DNA of 64,000 nucleotides from Liquidambar formosana. Lineage: Eukaryota; Streptophyta; Magnoliopsida; Saxifragales; Altingiaceae. Made by a program: the position numbers and the translations under genes. This document shows, in pieces, positions 1 through 11,700 of this stretch. Where the stretch lies: assembly GCA_039720395.1 (NCBI GenBank), contig CM077832.1:22345607-22409606 (forward strand). The letters run 5' to 3'. The notes beneath the pieces were generated by a model. The model had not been told where the DNA came from and did not search any database. It saw nothing but the letters and a program-made list of their open reading frames with translations. The stretch's first letter is position 1; the number at the start of each line of letters is the position of its first letter.

Positions 1-652
1 AAATGGAGCAGAACTGTTCACTTCCATTCTTACCATTGAAGCTCTCTCTGACCATTGCTTCGCAACACTCCGGTTTGTCGGACCCCCGTAAGCAATGCAC
101 CTCGCCGACTGTCCGGATTTTTCCCTGTACATTATTTATTGCTGGTTGGATTATTTGGATTAAGTTGCGCAATTTTTTTAAAAATAAGTTAAAAAAACAA
201 CTTGTTCAATTTTCCAAACTTTTATCTTCAGTTTAACTTGATTTTAGGGTGGAAAATTTTAATTCCATAAAATTAACATGACTTTTTGGGCTTTGTTTTT
301 AACTTGATTTTAACCAGATTTTTACAAATTAAGTTAAAATATCATCTGCTTCTCATAGCAGCTCTTTCCACACCTCTGGATATTTGGTGCCAAATTGAGA
401 TGTTCAACCTAACAAATTACCTTGTTTTTTTTAATGTAGTTTTGAACTTGATTTTAGGTCTTATAATTTTAAATTTATAAAATTAACTTGGTTTAGGGCT
501 TTAATTTTAAACTTGATTTTTTAAAAACAAATTATTATCTTATAATTAATTTTTAACTTGTTTCAAAATTAAGTTAAAAAGGTTTTATCTTGATTTTAAC
601 TTGATTTTTAACAATTAAGTTAAGAAATCAAACTGTTTGACCTAAAATTGTG
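1..652. other. AT-rich intergenic DNA with degenerate AACTTGATTTT repeats
   Basis: No gene is supported. From about 237 to 640 the sequence is built of imperfect short units around AACTTGATTTTAA and its inverse TTAAGTTAAAA, giving weak internal palindromes. The first 160 bases are less AT-rich and could belong to a gene leaving the window on the left, but no domain is recognisable. Confidence 0.5.
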
Positions 653-715
653 GATATATATATATATATATATATATGTTATGAGAATATACATCATATT
701 AATAAAAAAAAAACT

Positions 716-769
<54 letters not shown>
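653..769. repeat. Two (TA)n microsatellites, each followed by the same 25-bp motif
   Basis: A (TA)n run at 653-677 and a longer one at 719-769 are each followed by GTTATGAGAAYATACATCAT, so the (TA)n plus its flank is duplicated in direct orientation. Confidence 0.85.
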
Positions 770-772
<3 letters not shown>

Positions 773-1171
773 ATGAGAACATACATCATATTAAAAATTG
801 AAAAAAAAAAAAAAAGGTAAAAATGGTTAGGGGAGAGAAAAAGTGAGAGTAGTTACAAAATGGAATTTAAGCAAACTAAATAGAGTTGAACTCCATAAGT
901 GACTTCTTACTAGGTTTGGCCACGGAAGCGGCACCCCTTCTTCTATAGGTCAATCCAAAATGATAAAAAAAAAAAAGAAAAAAAAAAGGGTGGAACTTTG
1001 GCCATGACTCCTTAAAATAGGATTTTCAAAGCCATAAGTCCAAGTGAAATTCTCAAGACTAAAATCCACTTTATATTTTTTCGAATTAAAATATCCTATT
1101 GTTGCAACCAACCACAGATCGACGGATGGATCAACACCTTGTCTACCTCTTCCTTAATCCTGTCCCCCATC

Positions 1172-1186
1172 AAAAAAAAAAAAAAA

Positions 1187-1222
<36 letters not shown>

Positions 1223-1236
1223 AATAAATAAATAAA
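1172..1236. repeat. Compound A-rich microsatellite
   Basis: A poly-A run passes into (ATA)n and then (ATAA)n. This is a simple-sequence tract with no coding meaning. Confidence 0.85.
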
Positions 1237-2700
1237 GGGTAAACTCGTAAAGTTTGATCTATTTTTTCTATAACATTGAGAGAGGGTGTAGCTTCGAGTA
1301 AGTATTCAGTGTGAGCAAAGATAGAGTAGCTTCTTTATCTATTCTCCTTTTTGCACTATATTTTCTTTGATTTTTCTTCTATAAACACTATAATGCGTGT
1401 TATACCAACCACATTTTACAACGTTGGAGATCATGAAATAGCTAGGAAGTCGAAACGTTAACAATATATGGATCGAACATAGTGAGAGGAAAACGTTAGA
1501 CCACAAACATGGCGCTTTAGTGAGACTCCTTAAATACATCCGTTAAATGTGACGGAGGCCTCATATAAAAATTGATGCGATTGCCCCTCACCCCTTCAAA
1601 CAGAAACAAACCTCAACAAACAAAAATCTCGGCGGTTTTCTAGAAATTTCGTCAACTACTTTTCTTTACCCCTCTATTTGGTTCATAGATTCTACCAAGG
1701 AAAAAAAAGGAAGGGAAAAAAAATGAGGAGGAAAGAAAATGAAAGGAAAATATAAAATCATATCAAGCCAAAATTATTCTAATTATTTTTTTCCTTCTAA
1801 TTTTTCATTGCAACCAAAAAAAGAAAAGTAGAATTCCTTATATTTTATTTTTTTTCCTTGATAAAATCCACAAACCAAATAAGACCTACATCTAAAATTT
1901 TTTTTTTAAAAAAAAAAATGAAAAAAAAAAGGGAGAAGAAGATGAAGAAGGTGGGGGAGGAATAAATTTTAAAATCAATTAAATTTAACTTCAAAATACA
2001 AGTAAATTTGCCCTGAATTTTAGGAATTCATGTCAACTTTACTTTACATTTTTAAGTTAATTTTTAGCATGACTTTTCAAGTTAATTTTTACTTAAGGAA
2101 TAAACAAAAAAAAAAAAAAAAAAAAAAATCCTAGAAACGATACAACGAGCAGGAAAAAATCAGTAAATTTAACTTAAGAAATCAATTTAAATTTATCTAA
2201 AATATAAAGTATTCAAGTCAATTTTACCTTGAAAATTTATTTGTGTTTTTCTTTTCGAAAAATAACTTATTTCGTGAAAAATCAAGTAAAAAATATGTTA
2301 TTTTTTTTAAAAAAAAAACCAAGTTAATTTTGTGAAAAATCAAAATAAATTAGCAAGCATCTCACACACACACAAAATGAAGAAGAAGAAACAGGAGAGA
2401 AGACATGCCTTTGTTAAACAACTGCCAGTGAGCACCTTCGGTGACCCTGATGTCAAGCCTTCATTATCCAAACAAGCCCTAACTTCGCATATAGTCAGAC
2501 CCATTGCAGTCATTGTCGATTGTGTGAATTGCACCATTGAGCAAGCCTACGATAGCAATCTACAGACCCCACTTCACAAATCTTGGTTCAGAGAGATAGA
2601 CAAATGCTGTCGTCAGAGCTTTACTAGCACCGGACTGTTGGGTGTTTGATGGTGAGCTTGTGTTTTATGGTGGGTACAAGATATAAACAGAGAGAGAGAT
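1237..2700. other. AT-rich intergenic DNA, no supported gene
   Basis: Poly-A/T runs dominate (for example 1895-1930 and 2105-2128). A 105-codon open frame at 2332-2649 (+) is less AT-rich than its surroundings, but it has no recognisable motif. The opposite strand is also open over most of it, so I do not call it a gene. Confidence 0.5.
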
Positions 2701-2709
2701 TTCTAGAAA

Positions 2710-3808
2710 GGGTTAATTACATTAAGACCACTCTAGAGTTTGAAAATTACAGATATATCCCCTCACATTTCTGAAAAAATTACAGATACATCCCGGCCCT
2801 CACATTTCTGAAATTACATTAAGACCTCCTACTTTACAAAATAAACTACAAAAAAAGACCCCTCCCTCTAATCTCTGTCCCTTAATCCATTAAATCACTC
2901 TCAATTTTTTTTTTTGAAATACCCTAACTACCCTTATTGGATGATAACTTCCATGTTAAATCATGTTAAATGCATTTAACTCATCAGTCCAACACATTCA
3001 TCCAGCATATTTGATTTTTTTTAATAATATCTATATATATATATATATCTATTGATAAACAATTAAAAGATAATATATATTAAGAAAAATGCCAAAAATG
3101 TCAAATTTTTTGTCGAATTGATGTGGCAGCCATCAGATTTGTTTATTAGAAATAATTATCTATTTAATTAAATTTTAAATTGATGTGCAAAGAAACAAAA
3201 AAAAAAAAAAAAAATGATTTGCCAAGTTTCTACTTTATTTGCCACATCTATATGTGCATCCTCATTATAATAATTCTTTTAATTTATTTTTACATATGAG
3301 TAATGCTACATAGCCCCCTTTTTTTTTTTGCCCAAATCTACTTACTCAAAAGAGGTGGTAACTTGGCAAATAATTTTTTTTTTTAACAAATCAATTAAAA
3401 ATTTAATTAAATAAATAATTGTTTCGAATGAGCAAATCTGACAGCTACCACATTAATTGGGTAGAAAGTTTAAACTTTTTAGCATTTTTCTTTTATATAT
3501 ATATATATATATATTATCTTTTAGCTGTTTATCAATAATAATAAGAAAATTCAAAACTGTTAGATGATCATACACATAGGACTGGTAAGTTATATGCATT
3601 TAACATGAAAGTTATCATCTAATAAGGATAGTTATGGTATTTTGAAAAAATTTGAACATGATTGAACGGATTAATGGATAAAAGTTGGAGAAAGGAGTCT
3701 TTTCGTAGTTTATTTTGTAAAATAAGGAGTGTCAATGTAATTTAAAAAACATGAGAGGATGTATTTGTAGTAGTTAGATTCTAAAAAAGGTTTTAATGTA
3801 ATTTACCC
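2710..3808. mobile_element. Foldback MULE-like DNA transposon (non-autonomous)
   Basis: The two ends are long inverted repeats. The left end begins GGGTTAATTACATTAAGACC and the right end finishes GGTTTTAATGTAATTTACCC. Matching inverted blocks run inward for several hundred bases (for example 'gcatttaac...gttatcatc' against 'gataacttcc...gcatttaac'). The flanks are TTCTAGAAA (2701-2709) and TTTTAGAAA (3809-3817), a 9-bp target duplication with one mismatch. Terminal GGGTTAATTACA-type repeats and a 9-bp duplication are typical of Mutator-like elements. No transposase frame is present. Confidence 0.75.
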
Positions 3809-3817
3809 TTTTAGAAA

Positions 3818-4288
3818 AGGGGATGATTTTAAATCTTTTAGAAAGAAAGAGAGAGAGAGAGATTTGTACAAGGAGATAAGATAGAAAGAGATATTTTTGT
3901 GAGTGGGTGGGATTGGGGGTAATTTTATATTTTTTGCGATTTTGGTCTATGAAATGGTCTCATAGGCTAGTCTCAGCAAGAGTGCTGCTACACAAGACCA
4001 GTCCTTCCAACGAAATCGTTGGACGACTGATGTGGATTGTTTGGTAGACAGTTTCCGTCAAAACTAACAGAATTCAAAAAAATGATTTGACGAAACTACG
4101 CATTTGCCTTCCACTTCCAAAGCATCAATCTTCTTTCTCTCATCTTTTTGTAACTCCACCCTTTCTCTTTTTATACCCAACCCCAAACAAACTCACAGTC
4201 CCTCTCCCTCCGCATCTTCCTCTATAAAGTAAGAGAGATGGCCACATATTTTTGTGAGAAAAACTAGTTTGATCCAACCACCCAAAAA

Positions 4289-4333
<45 letters not shown>

Positions 4334-4416
4334 AGCATGAAGAATAAGAAGAAGACGACACATAAACTTACTTTTTGGGATTTTAACTAGAAAAAACTTA
4401 GTTTTCTTTTAATGAA
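3818..4416. other. Intergenic, GA-rich patch and 40-bp poly-A
   Basis: Short (GA)n at about 3845-3862 and an uninterrupted poly-A tract at about 4291-4330. No gene seen. Confidence 0.6.
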
Positions 4417-4582
4417 AATCTAGCTAAGTTTACAAAAATCTAGCTAAGTTCGTAAAAATTTAGCTAAGTTTACAAACAAACCTAGCTAAGTTTACAAAAA
4501 TCTAGCTAAGTTTATAAAAATTTAGCTAAGTTTACAAACAAACCTAGCTAGGTTTACAAAAAAACCTAGTTAACTTACAAAA
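4417..4582. repeat. Minisatellite of about 20-bp CTAGCTAAGTTTACAAA units
   Basis: About eight imperfect head-to-tail copies of (T)CTAGCTAAGTTTACAAAAA, some carrying an ACAAACAAAC variant. The array stops about 290 bp before the 3.2-kb LTR element. Confidence 0.85.
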
Positions 4583-4870
4583 ACCTTCCAGATCTATAGC
4601 GGTGTTGGAAGATGCACATATTTGCGACTTTTGTGCAATCATTGATTGTGCTTTAGTACCAATTTTGCAAATCTGTAGAGACGCTAAAGAGTGGGAGCGA
4701 GCACCCATTGATGGCCGTGGATGGCTGTGTTGGTGATGGAAACTTTGCCAGAAGAAAACAATCGTTATGATTCCTTGAGAAGGAGAAAGAGTGAAAAGAG
4801 GAAGTGAAGAAAAATAAAGAGAAAGTAGGCAGAAAAAGAAGAGTAGTCATTGATAAAAGTGAATCCATAT

Positions 4871-5747
4871 TGTTTCCGCCAATTTTGAATTTTTGGCAGG
4901 AAGAGCTCATTGGTTGGAGGTTTTGACCAACAACATGAATCCATGTGGTAGTGCACCTGTTGTTGCACAAGGAGGTTACAAAACATGAAGAAAAACAGAG
5001 CATGGGGCTGAAAAATAAGGGCTGTTGCTAAGATGGAGAAAAACATGGGAAAGTGGGTCATGAGGAAGTTATGGGCTGTTGCTAAAATCATGGGGCAGAG
5101 GTTGAATTCAAGAGGAGTTATGGACATGCCAAGAAGTAGGCCTGATCGTGGGGAGATAGGGGCTGATTTTTTGCAGAAGTGGAGTAGTTGCAACAGCAGT
5201 TGAAAGTCATGGCCTCATTTATAACTTCCAATCGGTTGAGAGAAGGCAGTTATTTTTCCAGGCCGGAGGAAACCGCCAGTAACTTCCAATCAGTTGGAAT
5301 TGGTTACTGTCTATAAATTTCAGAATTGAAGATTAAAGAAGGGTTCCTCAACCACCAAGCCTTCTCAGGATCCTTTATCTCTAGGAGTAGATTAATTTAG
5401 TCTAGCTTTCATACTTTTCCAACAAACAATCTCTTTTTAATTTCGTGTAATTGCTTTCGGTTCGAGTTTGAGTTCAAGCACTTCGGAATTTGCATTTTCA
5501 GACTACGTTTGGTAATGTAATTTCAACTCAGTTCATTTCAGTTCAATGCTTACAAGTTCTTTTGGTTCTTTTTGTCATTTACGCCTGGGCCTTGGAGAGA
5601 ATCACCCCTTCCTCTTATACAATCGCTTGACATTTTAATCACAATTCGTGAGGGGTTGTGATCGCACACACTCATTTGGGTTGAGACATACCCTGGCACG
5701 CCCGCGCAAAATCCATCAGCCTCAGAATACCACTTTTAGTGCGAACA
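4871..5747 (+). repeat. 5' LTR of the 3.2-kb element
   Basis: 877 bp, TG...CA ends, identical in length to the 3' copy. TGGCACGCCCG occurs inside the LTR near its 3' end and recurs in the primer-binding-site region immediately downstream. Confidence 0.92.
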
Positions 5748-5750
5748 CCA

Positions 5751-5774
5751 TTTTGGCACGCCCGGTGGGACCGT
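5751..5774 (+). promoter_or_regulatory. Primer-binding-site-like sequence
   Basis: TTTTGGCACGCCCGGTGGGA starts 3 bp after the 5' LTR. The position and the TGG start fit a minus-strand primer-binding site. I did not assign the tRNA. It is not the initiator-Met type seen in the copia relics elsewhere in this window. Confidence 0.6.
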
Positions 5775-5776
5775 AG

Positions 5777-6952
5777 GTGTCAATGTTGAAAAGAAATACT
5801 CGCGCAACTGGAAGCGCCTTGGAAGGACAACAACCTTCTGAGGAGGAATGCCTACTTGAGGATATCTCTATTAGGGAATTCTCCATGTTAGAACGGTTGG
5901 ACAATTCCATCAAGGATATGTCCAGGGATCTATTCGAGGCTATGCAAGGCCTTGTGATCTTAAGTAAGAAAAATTCTGATGAGCAGACTGGAGTTCTTCG
6001 TCAATTATCTGAGGCCGTGCAAGGCCTTGTGATTTCAATTAAAGAATCTGCTAAAAAAAGTGAAGTTTTAGCGTCTAAAACTGAATTGGCACTTGGTTTG
6101 CTGACCAATGCTATTCAAGCACTCTTAGACAAAGAAAAACCAAGCAAGAGTCCTACGGACTCAAGCCAAGAAAAGGCGAGTAGGGTGAATGTTGTTAATC
6201 CTTCTTCAGGGTCACCACTTCCTCGGCCTGATGAAGTTTATGTGTCTCCACCTTTTAGGGCTGGTCAAGTAGACCAACCTGCAACTGAGACCTCCCAGGG
6301 GGGAGGGGGCAAGAAGATTGGTAATTCAAACGGCCGGGAAGTTTCAGGCCGTAGCAATTTTCATAACGATGTTGTTGTTCAAACTCTTGAAAAAGAAGAA
6401 GTTAAAGAAGTTGTAAATCCTTTGTTTGAGGCAAATTCAAGGCCGAGTGATCAATCCACTCAGGAGACAGTTTCACCAAAGCCTGAAACGCAACCCCAAG
6501 GAGTCGGGACTCCAATCGAGTCACAAATTGTTCTACAAAGGCCGTTGGGATTTAATAACGGTCTAGATTTATTGCCACTGGCCTTACATAATGTCATCGG
6601 CCAGGGAAATGGCATGGGTTATAAACCTTCAATCGTTAATCGAAGTGATGAGAAAAATATGTTTAATGAGGTAACGTTTGGGGAGCAGTACTCATTCCTA
6701 CTTCTCATTTTTGAGTATATTCGACTAAAACATCGTCCGGTTTCTTTCGACCGAGGAAAAATTTTCAATATGGTTGGAGGAACTTTTGAGCATGAATTTA
6801 ATTTGAAGTTCAACCATTTATCTCTTATGATCTTGCATCTTGAATGGACTTCTGGAGGCTATCAGGATATGATAAAAATGAGATGGTTGATTAAGAAATC
6901 AGAATATTATCGGCCAACGGAAATGGCCAAAACAGTAATTTTGACCGAATAG
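5777..6952 (+). CDS. 391-codon ORF of the non-autonomous LTR element, function unknown
   Basis: An uninterrupted frame from ATG at 5777 to the stop at 6950-6952 is the only long ORF in the element interior. The N-terminal third (about residues 35-120) is rich in Leu, Lys and Glu, looks helical or coiled-coil, and holds a self-repeat (FEAMQGLVILSKK near 55, LSEAVQGLVISIKE near 79). Residues about 120-250 are low-complexity, with many Ser, Pro, Gln and Lys. The last 100 residues are more globular (RPVSFDRGKIFNMVGG near 320). I see no CCHC knuckle, protease DTG, RT or integrase motif. By position it is gag-like, as in TR-GAG or LARD-type elements, but that is inferred from placement only. It could also be a captured host sequence. 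Confidence 0.55.
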   Translation: MSMLKRNTRATGSALEGQQPSEEECLLEDISIREFSMLERLDNSIKDMSRDLFEAMQGLVILSKKNSDEQTGVLRQLSEAVQGLVISIKESAKKSEVLASKTELALGLLTNAIQALLDKEKPSKSPTDSSQEKASRVNVVNPSSGSPLPRPDEVYVSPPFRAGQVDQPATETSQGGGGKKIGNSNGREVSGRSNFHNDVVVQTLEKEEVKEVVNPLFEANSRPSDQSTQETVSPKPETQPQGVGTPIESQIVLQRPLGFNNGLDLLPLALHNVIGQGNGMGYKPSIVNRSDEKNMFNEVTFGEQYSFLLLIFEYIRLKHRPVSFDRGKIFNMVGGTFEHEFNLKFNHLSLMILHLEWTSGGYQDMIKMRWLIKKSEYYRPTEMAKTVILTE

Positions 6953-7218
6953 TTCTGTTTGAAAAGAGAATCACAAAGGCCCGAGAGAAACCAAAAATAT
7001 CATTTCGGTCTTTAAGACCGAAGAATTATCAGAATACTATAGAAACAATCTCAGGCCAAAGGAAGGGGGCATAATGTATCTTCGGTCTTAGAGACTGAAG
7101 GATTCATTGTAGTATCTTTGTTTTTGTAGGCCGAAGAAAATGACTCTAATTTATTGTTGTCAGGCCACGTCCCAGGGGGTTTTCATCATCTATCATTTCA
7201 AACCTTTTTCAAAAATAG

Positions 7219-7235
7219 ATGATGAGGGGGCAAAA
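7219..7235 (+). promoter_or_regulatory. Polypurine tract
   Basis: ATGATGAGGGGGCAAAA lies directly against the TG of the 3' LTR, where plus-strand DNA synthesis is primed. Confidence 0.8.
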
Positions 7236-8112
7236 TGTTTCTGCCAATTTTGAATTTTTGGCAGGAGGAGCTCATTGGTTGGAGGTTTTGACCAACAATA
7301 TGAATCCATGTGGCAGTGCACCTGTTGTTGCACAAGGAGGTTACAAAACATGAAGAAAAACAGAGCATGGGGCTGAAAAATAGGGGCTGTTGCTAACATA
7401 GAGAAAAACATGGGAAAGTGGGTCATGAGGAAGTTATGGGCTGTTGCTAAAATCATGGGGCAGAGGTTGAATTCAAGAGGAGTTATGGACATGCAAAGAA
7501 GTAGGCCTGATCGTGGGGAGATAGGGGCTGATTTTTTGCAGGAGTGGAGTAGTTGCAACAGCAGTTGAAAGTCATGGCCTCATTTATAACTTCCAATCGG
7601 TTGAGAGAAAGCAGTTATTTTTCCAGGCCGGAGGAAACCGCCAGTAACTTCCAGTCAGTTGGAATTGGTTACTATCTATAAATTTCAGAATTGAAGTTTA
7701 AAGAAGGGTTCCTCAACCACCAATCCTTCTCAGGATCCTTTATCTCTAGGAGTAGATTAATTTAGTCTAGCTTTCATACTTTTCCAACAAACAATCTCTT
7801 TTCAATTTCGTGTAATTGCTTTAGGTTCGAGTTTGAGTTCAAGCACTTGGGAATTTGCATTTTCAGACTACGTTTGGTAATGTAATTTCAACTCAGTTCA
7901 TTTTAGTTCAATGCTTACAAGTTCTTTTGGTTCTTTTTGTCATTCACGCCTGGACCTTGGAGAGAATCACCCCTTCCTCTCATACAATCGCTTGACATTT
8001 TAATCACAATTCGTGAGGGGTTGTGATCGCACACACTCATTTGGGTTGAGACATACCCTGGCACGCCCGCCCAAAATCCATCGGCCTCAGAATACCACTT
8101 TTAGTGCGAACA
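7236..8112 (+). repeat. 3' LTR of the 3.2-kb element
   Basis: 877 bp, colinear with 4871-5747. It is followed by the CATAT target duplication. Confidence 0.92.
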
Positions 8113-8201
8113 CATATAATATATAAATATAATTAATAGAGGAAGAGAAAGAGAGAGGTAAGGAGAATCTCACAAGAGAGATATATTACAATTAATAAAG
8201 G

Positions 8202-8234
<33 letters not shown>

Positions 8235-8729
8235 TAAGAAAGAGTGAAAGAGAATTGACAGGAGGGAGTTATTGATGGGGTACGGTTTTCAAGAAAATTT
8301 GCTTCTCACGAGTTGTAAGATTTTCTGCAAAGAAGGTATCAGATATGCCTCTTTATTTCTTCCAATATAAAGGGTAGTTATGGAATTACACAATTACAAC
8401 TTATGAGATCTTTAAAATGCACTCGGCATATAAAGTATTTCTCTCTCAGCAATCATTACCTTAACAATTTGAACAAATATAATATTAAAAATTTAAATAA
8501 ATAGAAAAAAACAAACGAACAAACAAAAACAAAAATGCAAAAACAAAATCTAGAAAAAGAAAAAGAAAAAGAAAAAGAGAGAGACCCACGCAAAACAATT
8601 ATGCAAGGCAATCAAATACTTTATATCCCTTGAACCAAAAAAGTAGAAACAATTCACCATGCGAACACTCGACTAGAAAGAAGTAGACATATGGAGTAAT
8701 TCCCAATGCAGAGCATAAATCTTGAAGCT
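8113..8729. other. GAD 3' flank with (GA)n microsatellite
   Basis: A GA-rich stretch at about 8140-8250 (pure (GA)n at about 8213-8234) lies between the LTR element and GAD. About 8580-8729 is probably the GAD 3' UTR, read on the minus strand. No canonical AATAAA was found close to the stop codon. Confidence 0.45.
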
Positions 8730-11700
8730 CTAACAAACGCCATTGGTCTTCTTCCTCTCCATGACAAACTTCCTCCAAACTGTGGTTATCTCCCGCTGTG
8801 TCTCAAGAGCAGTCTTCTTCACAACTCCGCCGTTCGGACCCTTGTCTTCACCGGCACTGACTGACATCATTGCGTCGATCTTGGCCGGAAGGGTGTCAAG
8901 CTCGTGAAGGACCTTTTCGATATCGACCACGAGACGCTCAGCAAGTGTGCGGGAGAAGTCTTCTCTTATGACGACACGAAGCACAGTAACGTGTTGGGCG
9001 TCGGGCGGCATGGTGTAGGCCGGCACGATCCATCCGAAGCGTCGCAGCATGTCTGACACCGCAAACTCGTTGTGACGGCTGTTGTCTTTCAAAGAGAAGG
9101 CTACCAAAGGGACGCCGTTGTCTTTGGACACGATGTTGAAGCGGCCGGTCTTGAGCAATCCTTCTTTAAGTACCATTGCATTTTCTTGACAATTCTCCAT
9201 GATATTCTTATATCCCTGCAGCATGATCAAAATGCAAATATCAATTATCAAATTGCAAAGTGATACCATAACCATGATCAATTGGTCTATGACCCAGCTT
9301 AGAACTTCATATTACAACCTTCCATTCCTATTTTAATTTTTATCATCTTTTCTTTTTTGGGATGTTACAAAATTATTATCCTATTTAAATAGTCAATGAA
9401 TTATTTTTATTAATTTCCTAAAGGGCAATGCTAGTATGACTGGCAGTCAAATCATAACCACACATGAGTTTTGGATCTTTTAGAAAAAATCTATGGTTTA
9501 TTTATTTATTTATTTTTTTGTGGTCATGATTTGACTGTCATGCAATCATTTTCCTTGCCTAAAATACCATTTCTTATGGCTGTGTAACCATTTTCCAATG
9601 TTTTGTAATTTGAGGGCAAAATTAATTGGAAGGTTAAAACATATACATTAGTATAAAAACATTTAAAAGAGACAATCAATAAAGAACGGATGAAGTATAT
9701 TTAGGCAAATCAAGCACTAATTAATATGGTCCACATAAGAAGGGGTCGCAATTTCAAGATAATGACAGATTGATTTAATTTTGTTTAACCCACCTCATAG
9801 CCCAAGCGAATTAGTTGGTAGTACTGAGCAATAATTTGACTTGAACCTACAATATACAATGCAAAGCAAAACATGGGTCATGAATTCTGTATTATTTCAC
9901 AAATTGTGACACTAGAGACTACAGTATCGCCATGCTGTCTAATTTATGAGAAGTGTATGATATTGATTCATTGGATCAAGCTAAATTGCAATAACTACTG
10001 TGATGAAAACTAATTGAACGATGGATAGATATGTATATGGTTATGTACCTTTGGAGAAGTTAAGGGTGAAGGTGGGTTGATCAGCTCCAAGATAGTTGAT
10101 ATGAAATATGAGTTCTTCAGGCAAGTCCTGTTTGCTCCTCCAAATGACCCAGCCAATACCAGCATACACAAGCCCATACTTGTGGCCACTAACGTTAATG
10201 CTCTTCACCAGTGGCAACCGAAAATCCCACTCAAGCTCTGGGTAAAGAAACGGCGCAATAAAGCCACCGCTGGCTGCATCCACATGAATTGGAGTATCCC
10301 AACCGGTTTCCTCGTTCTTCTGTACCAGCAGGTCGTTCAAGAGCTTCACGTCCTCGAATTCCCCATTGAGGGTGGAACCCAAAATAGCCGCCACACAAAT
10401 TGTGTTTTCGTCCACCATCTCCACTGCTTTCACAGGGTCCATCACATAGTAACTATCCCTCAACTTCACTTCCTTCAGCTCCACCTCAAAATACCTTGCA
10501 AATTTCTCCCAGCATACCTTCATATATAACAATTAAGAATTTAGTTCTGTATAAGTACCTTATAGCCCAAGGAAGAAGAATTCTATATAAATATATAGAT
10601 TTGTGTACGCTACAATTTCGCTCCTTCGATTAGTGTTGCAAACCTTCAGTCTGTATATGGCCGGGGGAAATTCTTCCGAGATGGAAAGATCAGTTGGAAT
10701 TAAAGTAATTTGAGATTTTAAGCACCGGTAAGATATATTAACAAAAAAATTAAGAAAAATATTCATTAAATTAAATATCATGGCTTCTCTCTTCTCTTTT
10801 TTCTGGAGTAATTTGACATTTGAAGTACTGATTGATATATTTACAGGAGAAGAAAAACGTCAATTAAATATCAAGGCTTCTCTCTTTCTCCCTCCACTTC
10901 TTTAAGTATCAACCCTTTAAGACAGGTCTCAGCTCCTAACCCTTTTTCTATGGGATAATTCTATTAGATCCCCATAAAAGAATGATGATGTGGTGTGAAA
11001 ATAGAGGTAGAGTAGTGGAGCCAATAATATGAATCTCAATTTATTTTCATGCCAAATCATATATTGGGTCTTTTTTAGGGGCTATTAGTCCAAAAGCATT
11101 TCCATTTTCCATCTTTCTTTCCTTTCGTATTTTTTTTTTTTTTTTTTTTATGTCTTTTTCCTCTTTTAGATATAGGGTCAAAATTGGAACTCCCAAATTC
11201 CACCCAAAAAGGATAGAGATTTACGGCCAAAAAAGAGAACCAAAAAAAAAAAAAAAAAAAGAGGGAAAGACAGGAAGCGAAACCAGCAATAGCTATAAGG
11301 CAAGTGGTAAACTAGTAATAATATCAAGGCTTTCCTAACACTGGGGCTTGGGAGATAAATAGTACATCCCCCTGTTTCATATTTATTATTTTCATTTTTT
11401 TTTGGACCGTTTCAAAATTATTATCTTGGTAAAAAAGTTAAAACTTCATTTAAATAAATTTTATAAAATAGTCATATTCATAGTACTATTTATATGATAT
11501 AGATAAAACAAACTTAATTAACAATCATACTATAGTTAAAAGCAAAATTGAAAGATTAAAGTATAAAGGTGGATGTAAAAGCGTTTAAGAGGAATTCTTT
11601 AAAAAAATGTGTATTTCAAACATGGCACTCAATTTAATACGGAGGGGTAGCAAATAATTTTCAGTACTGTCACTTCTCTCTACTTTTTTTTTTAATTTTT

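Larger units (their letters stand above)
4871..8112 (+). mobile_element. Complete non-autonomous LTR retrotransposon, 3,242 bp
   Basis: Two direct repeats of exactly 877 bp (4871-5747 and 7236-8112) both start TGTTTC and end GCGAACA. They bracket a 1,488-bp interior with a primer-binding-site-like sequence just inside the left LTR, one long ORF, and a purine-rich tract before the right LTR. The same five bases, CATAT, flank the element at 4866-4870 and 8113-8117, a perfect target duplication. There is no protease, integrase or reverse transcriptase, so mobility would have to come from a partner element. I counted about 22 substitutions and no indel between the LTRs by eye, which suggests a fairly recent insertion. 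Confidence 0.93.

Noticed and set aside
1..170. Possible first exon of a gene leaving the window on the minus strand
   Set aside because: Composition is gene-like, but there is no motif and too little sequence.
2332..2649. 105-codon ORF, less AT-rich than its surroundings
   Set aside because: No motif, the opposite strand is also open, and no splice or promoter context was seen. Kept only as a remark.
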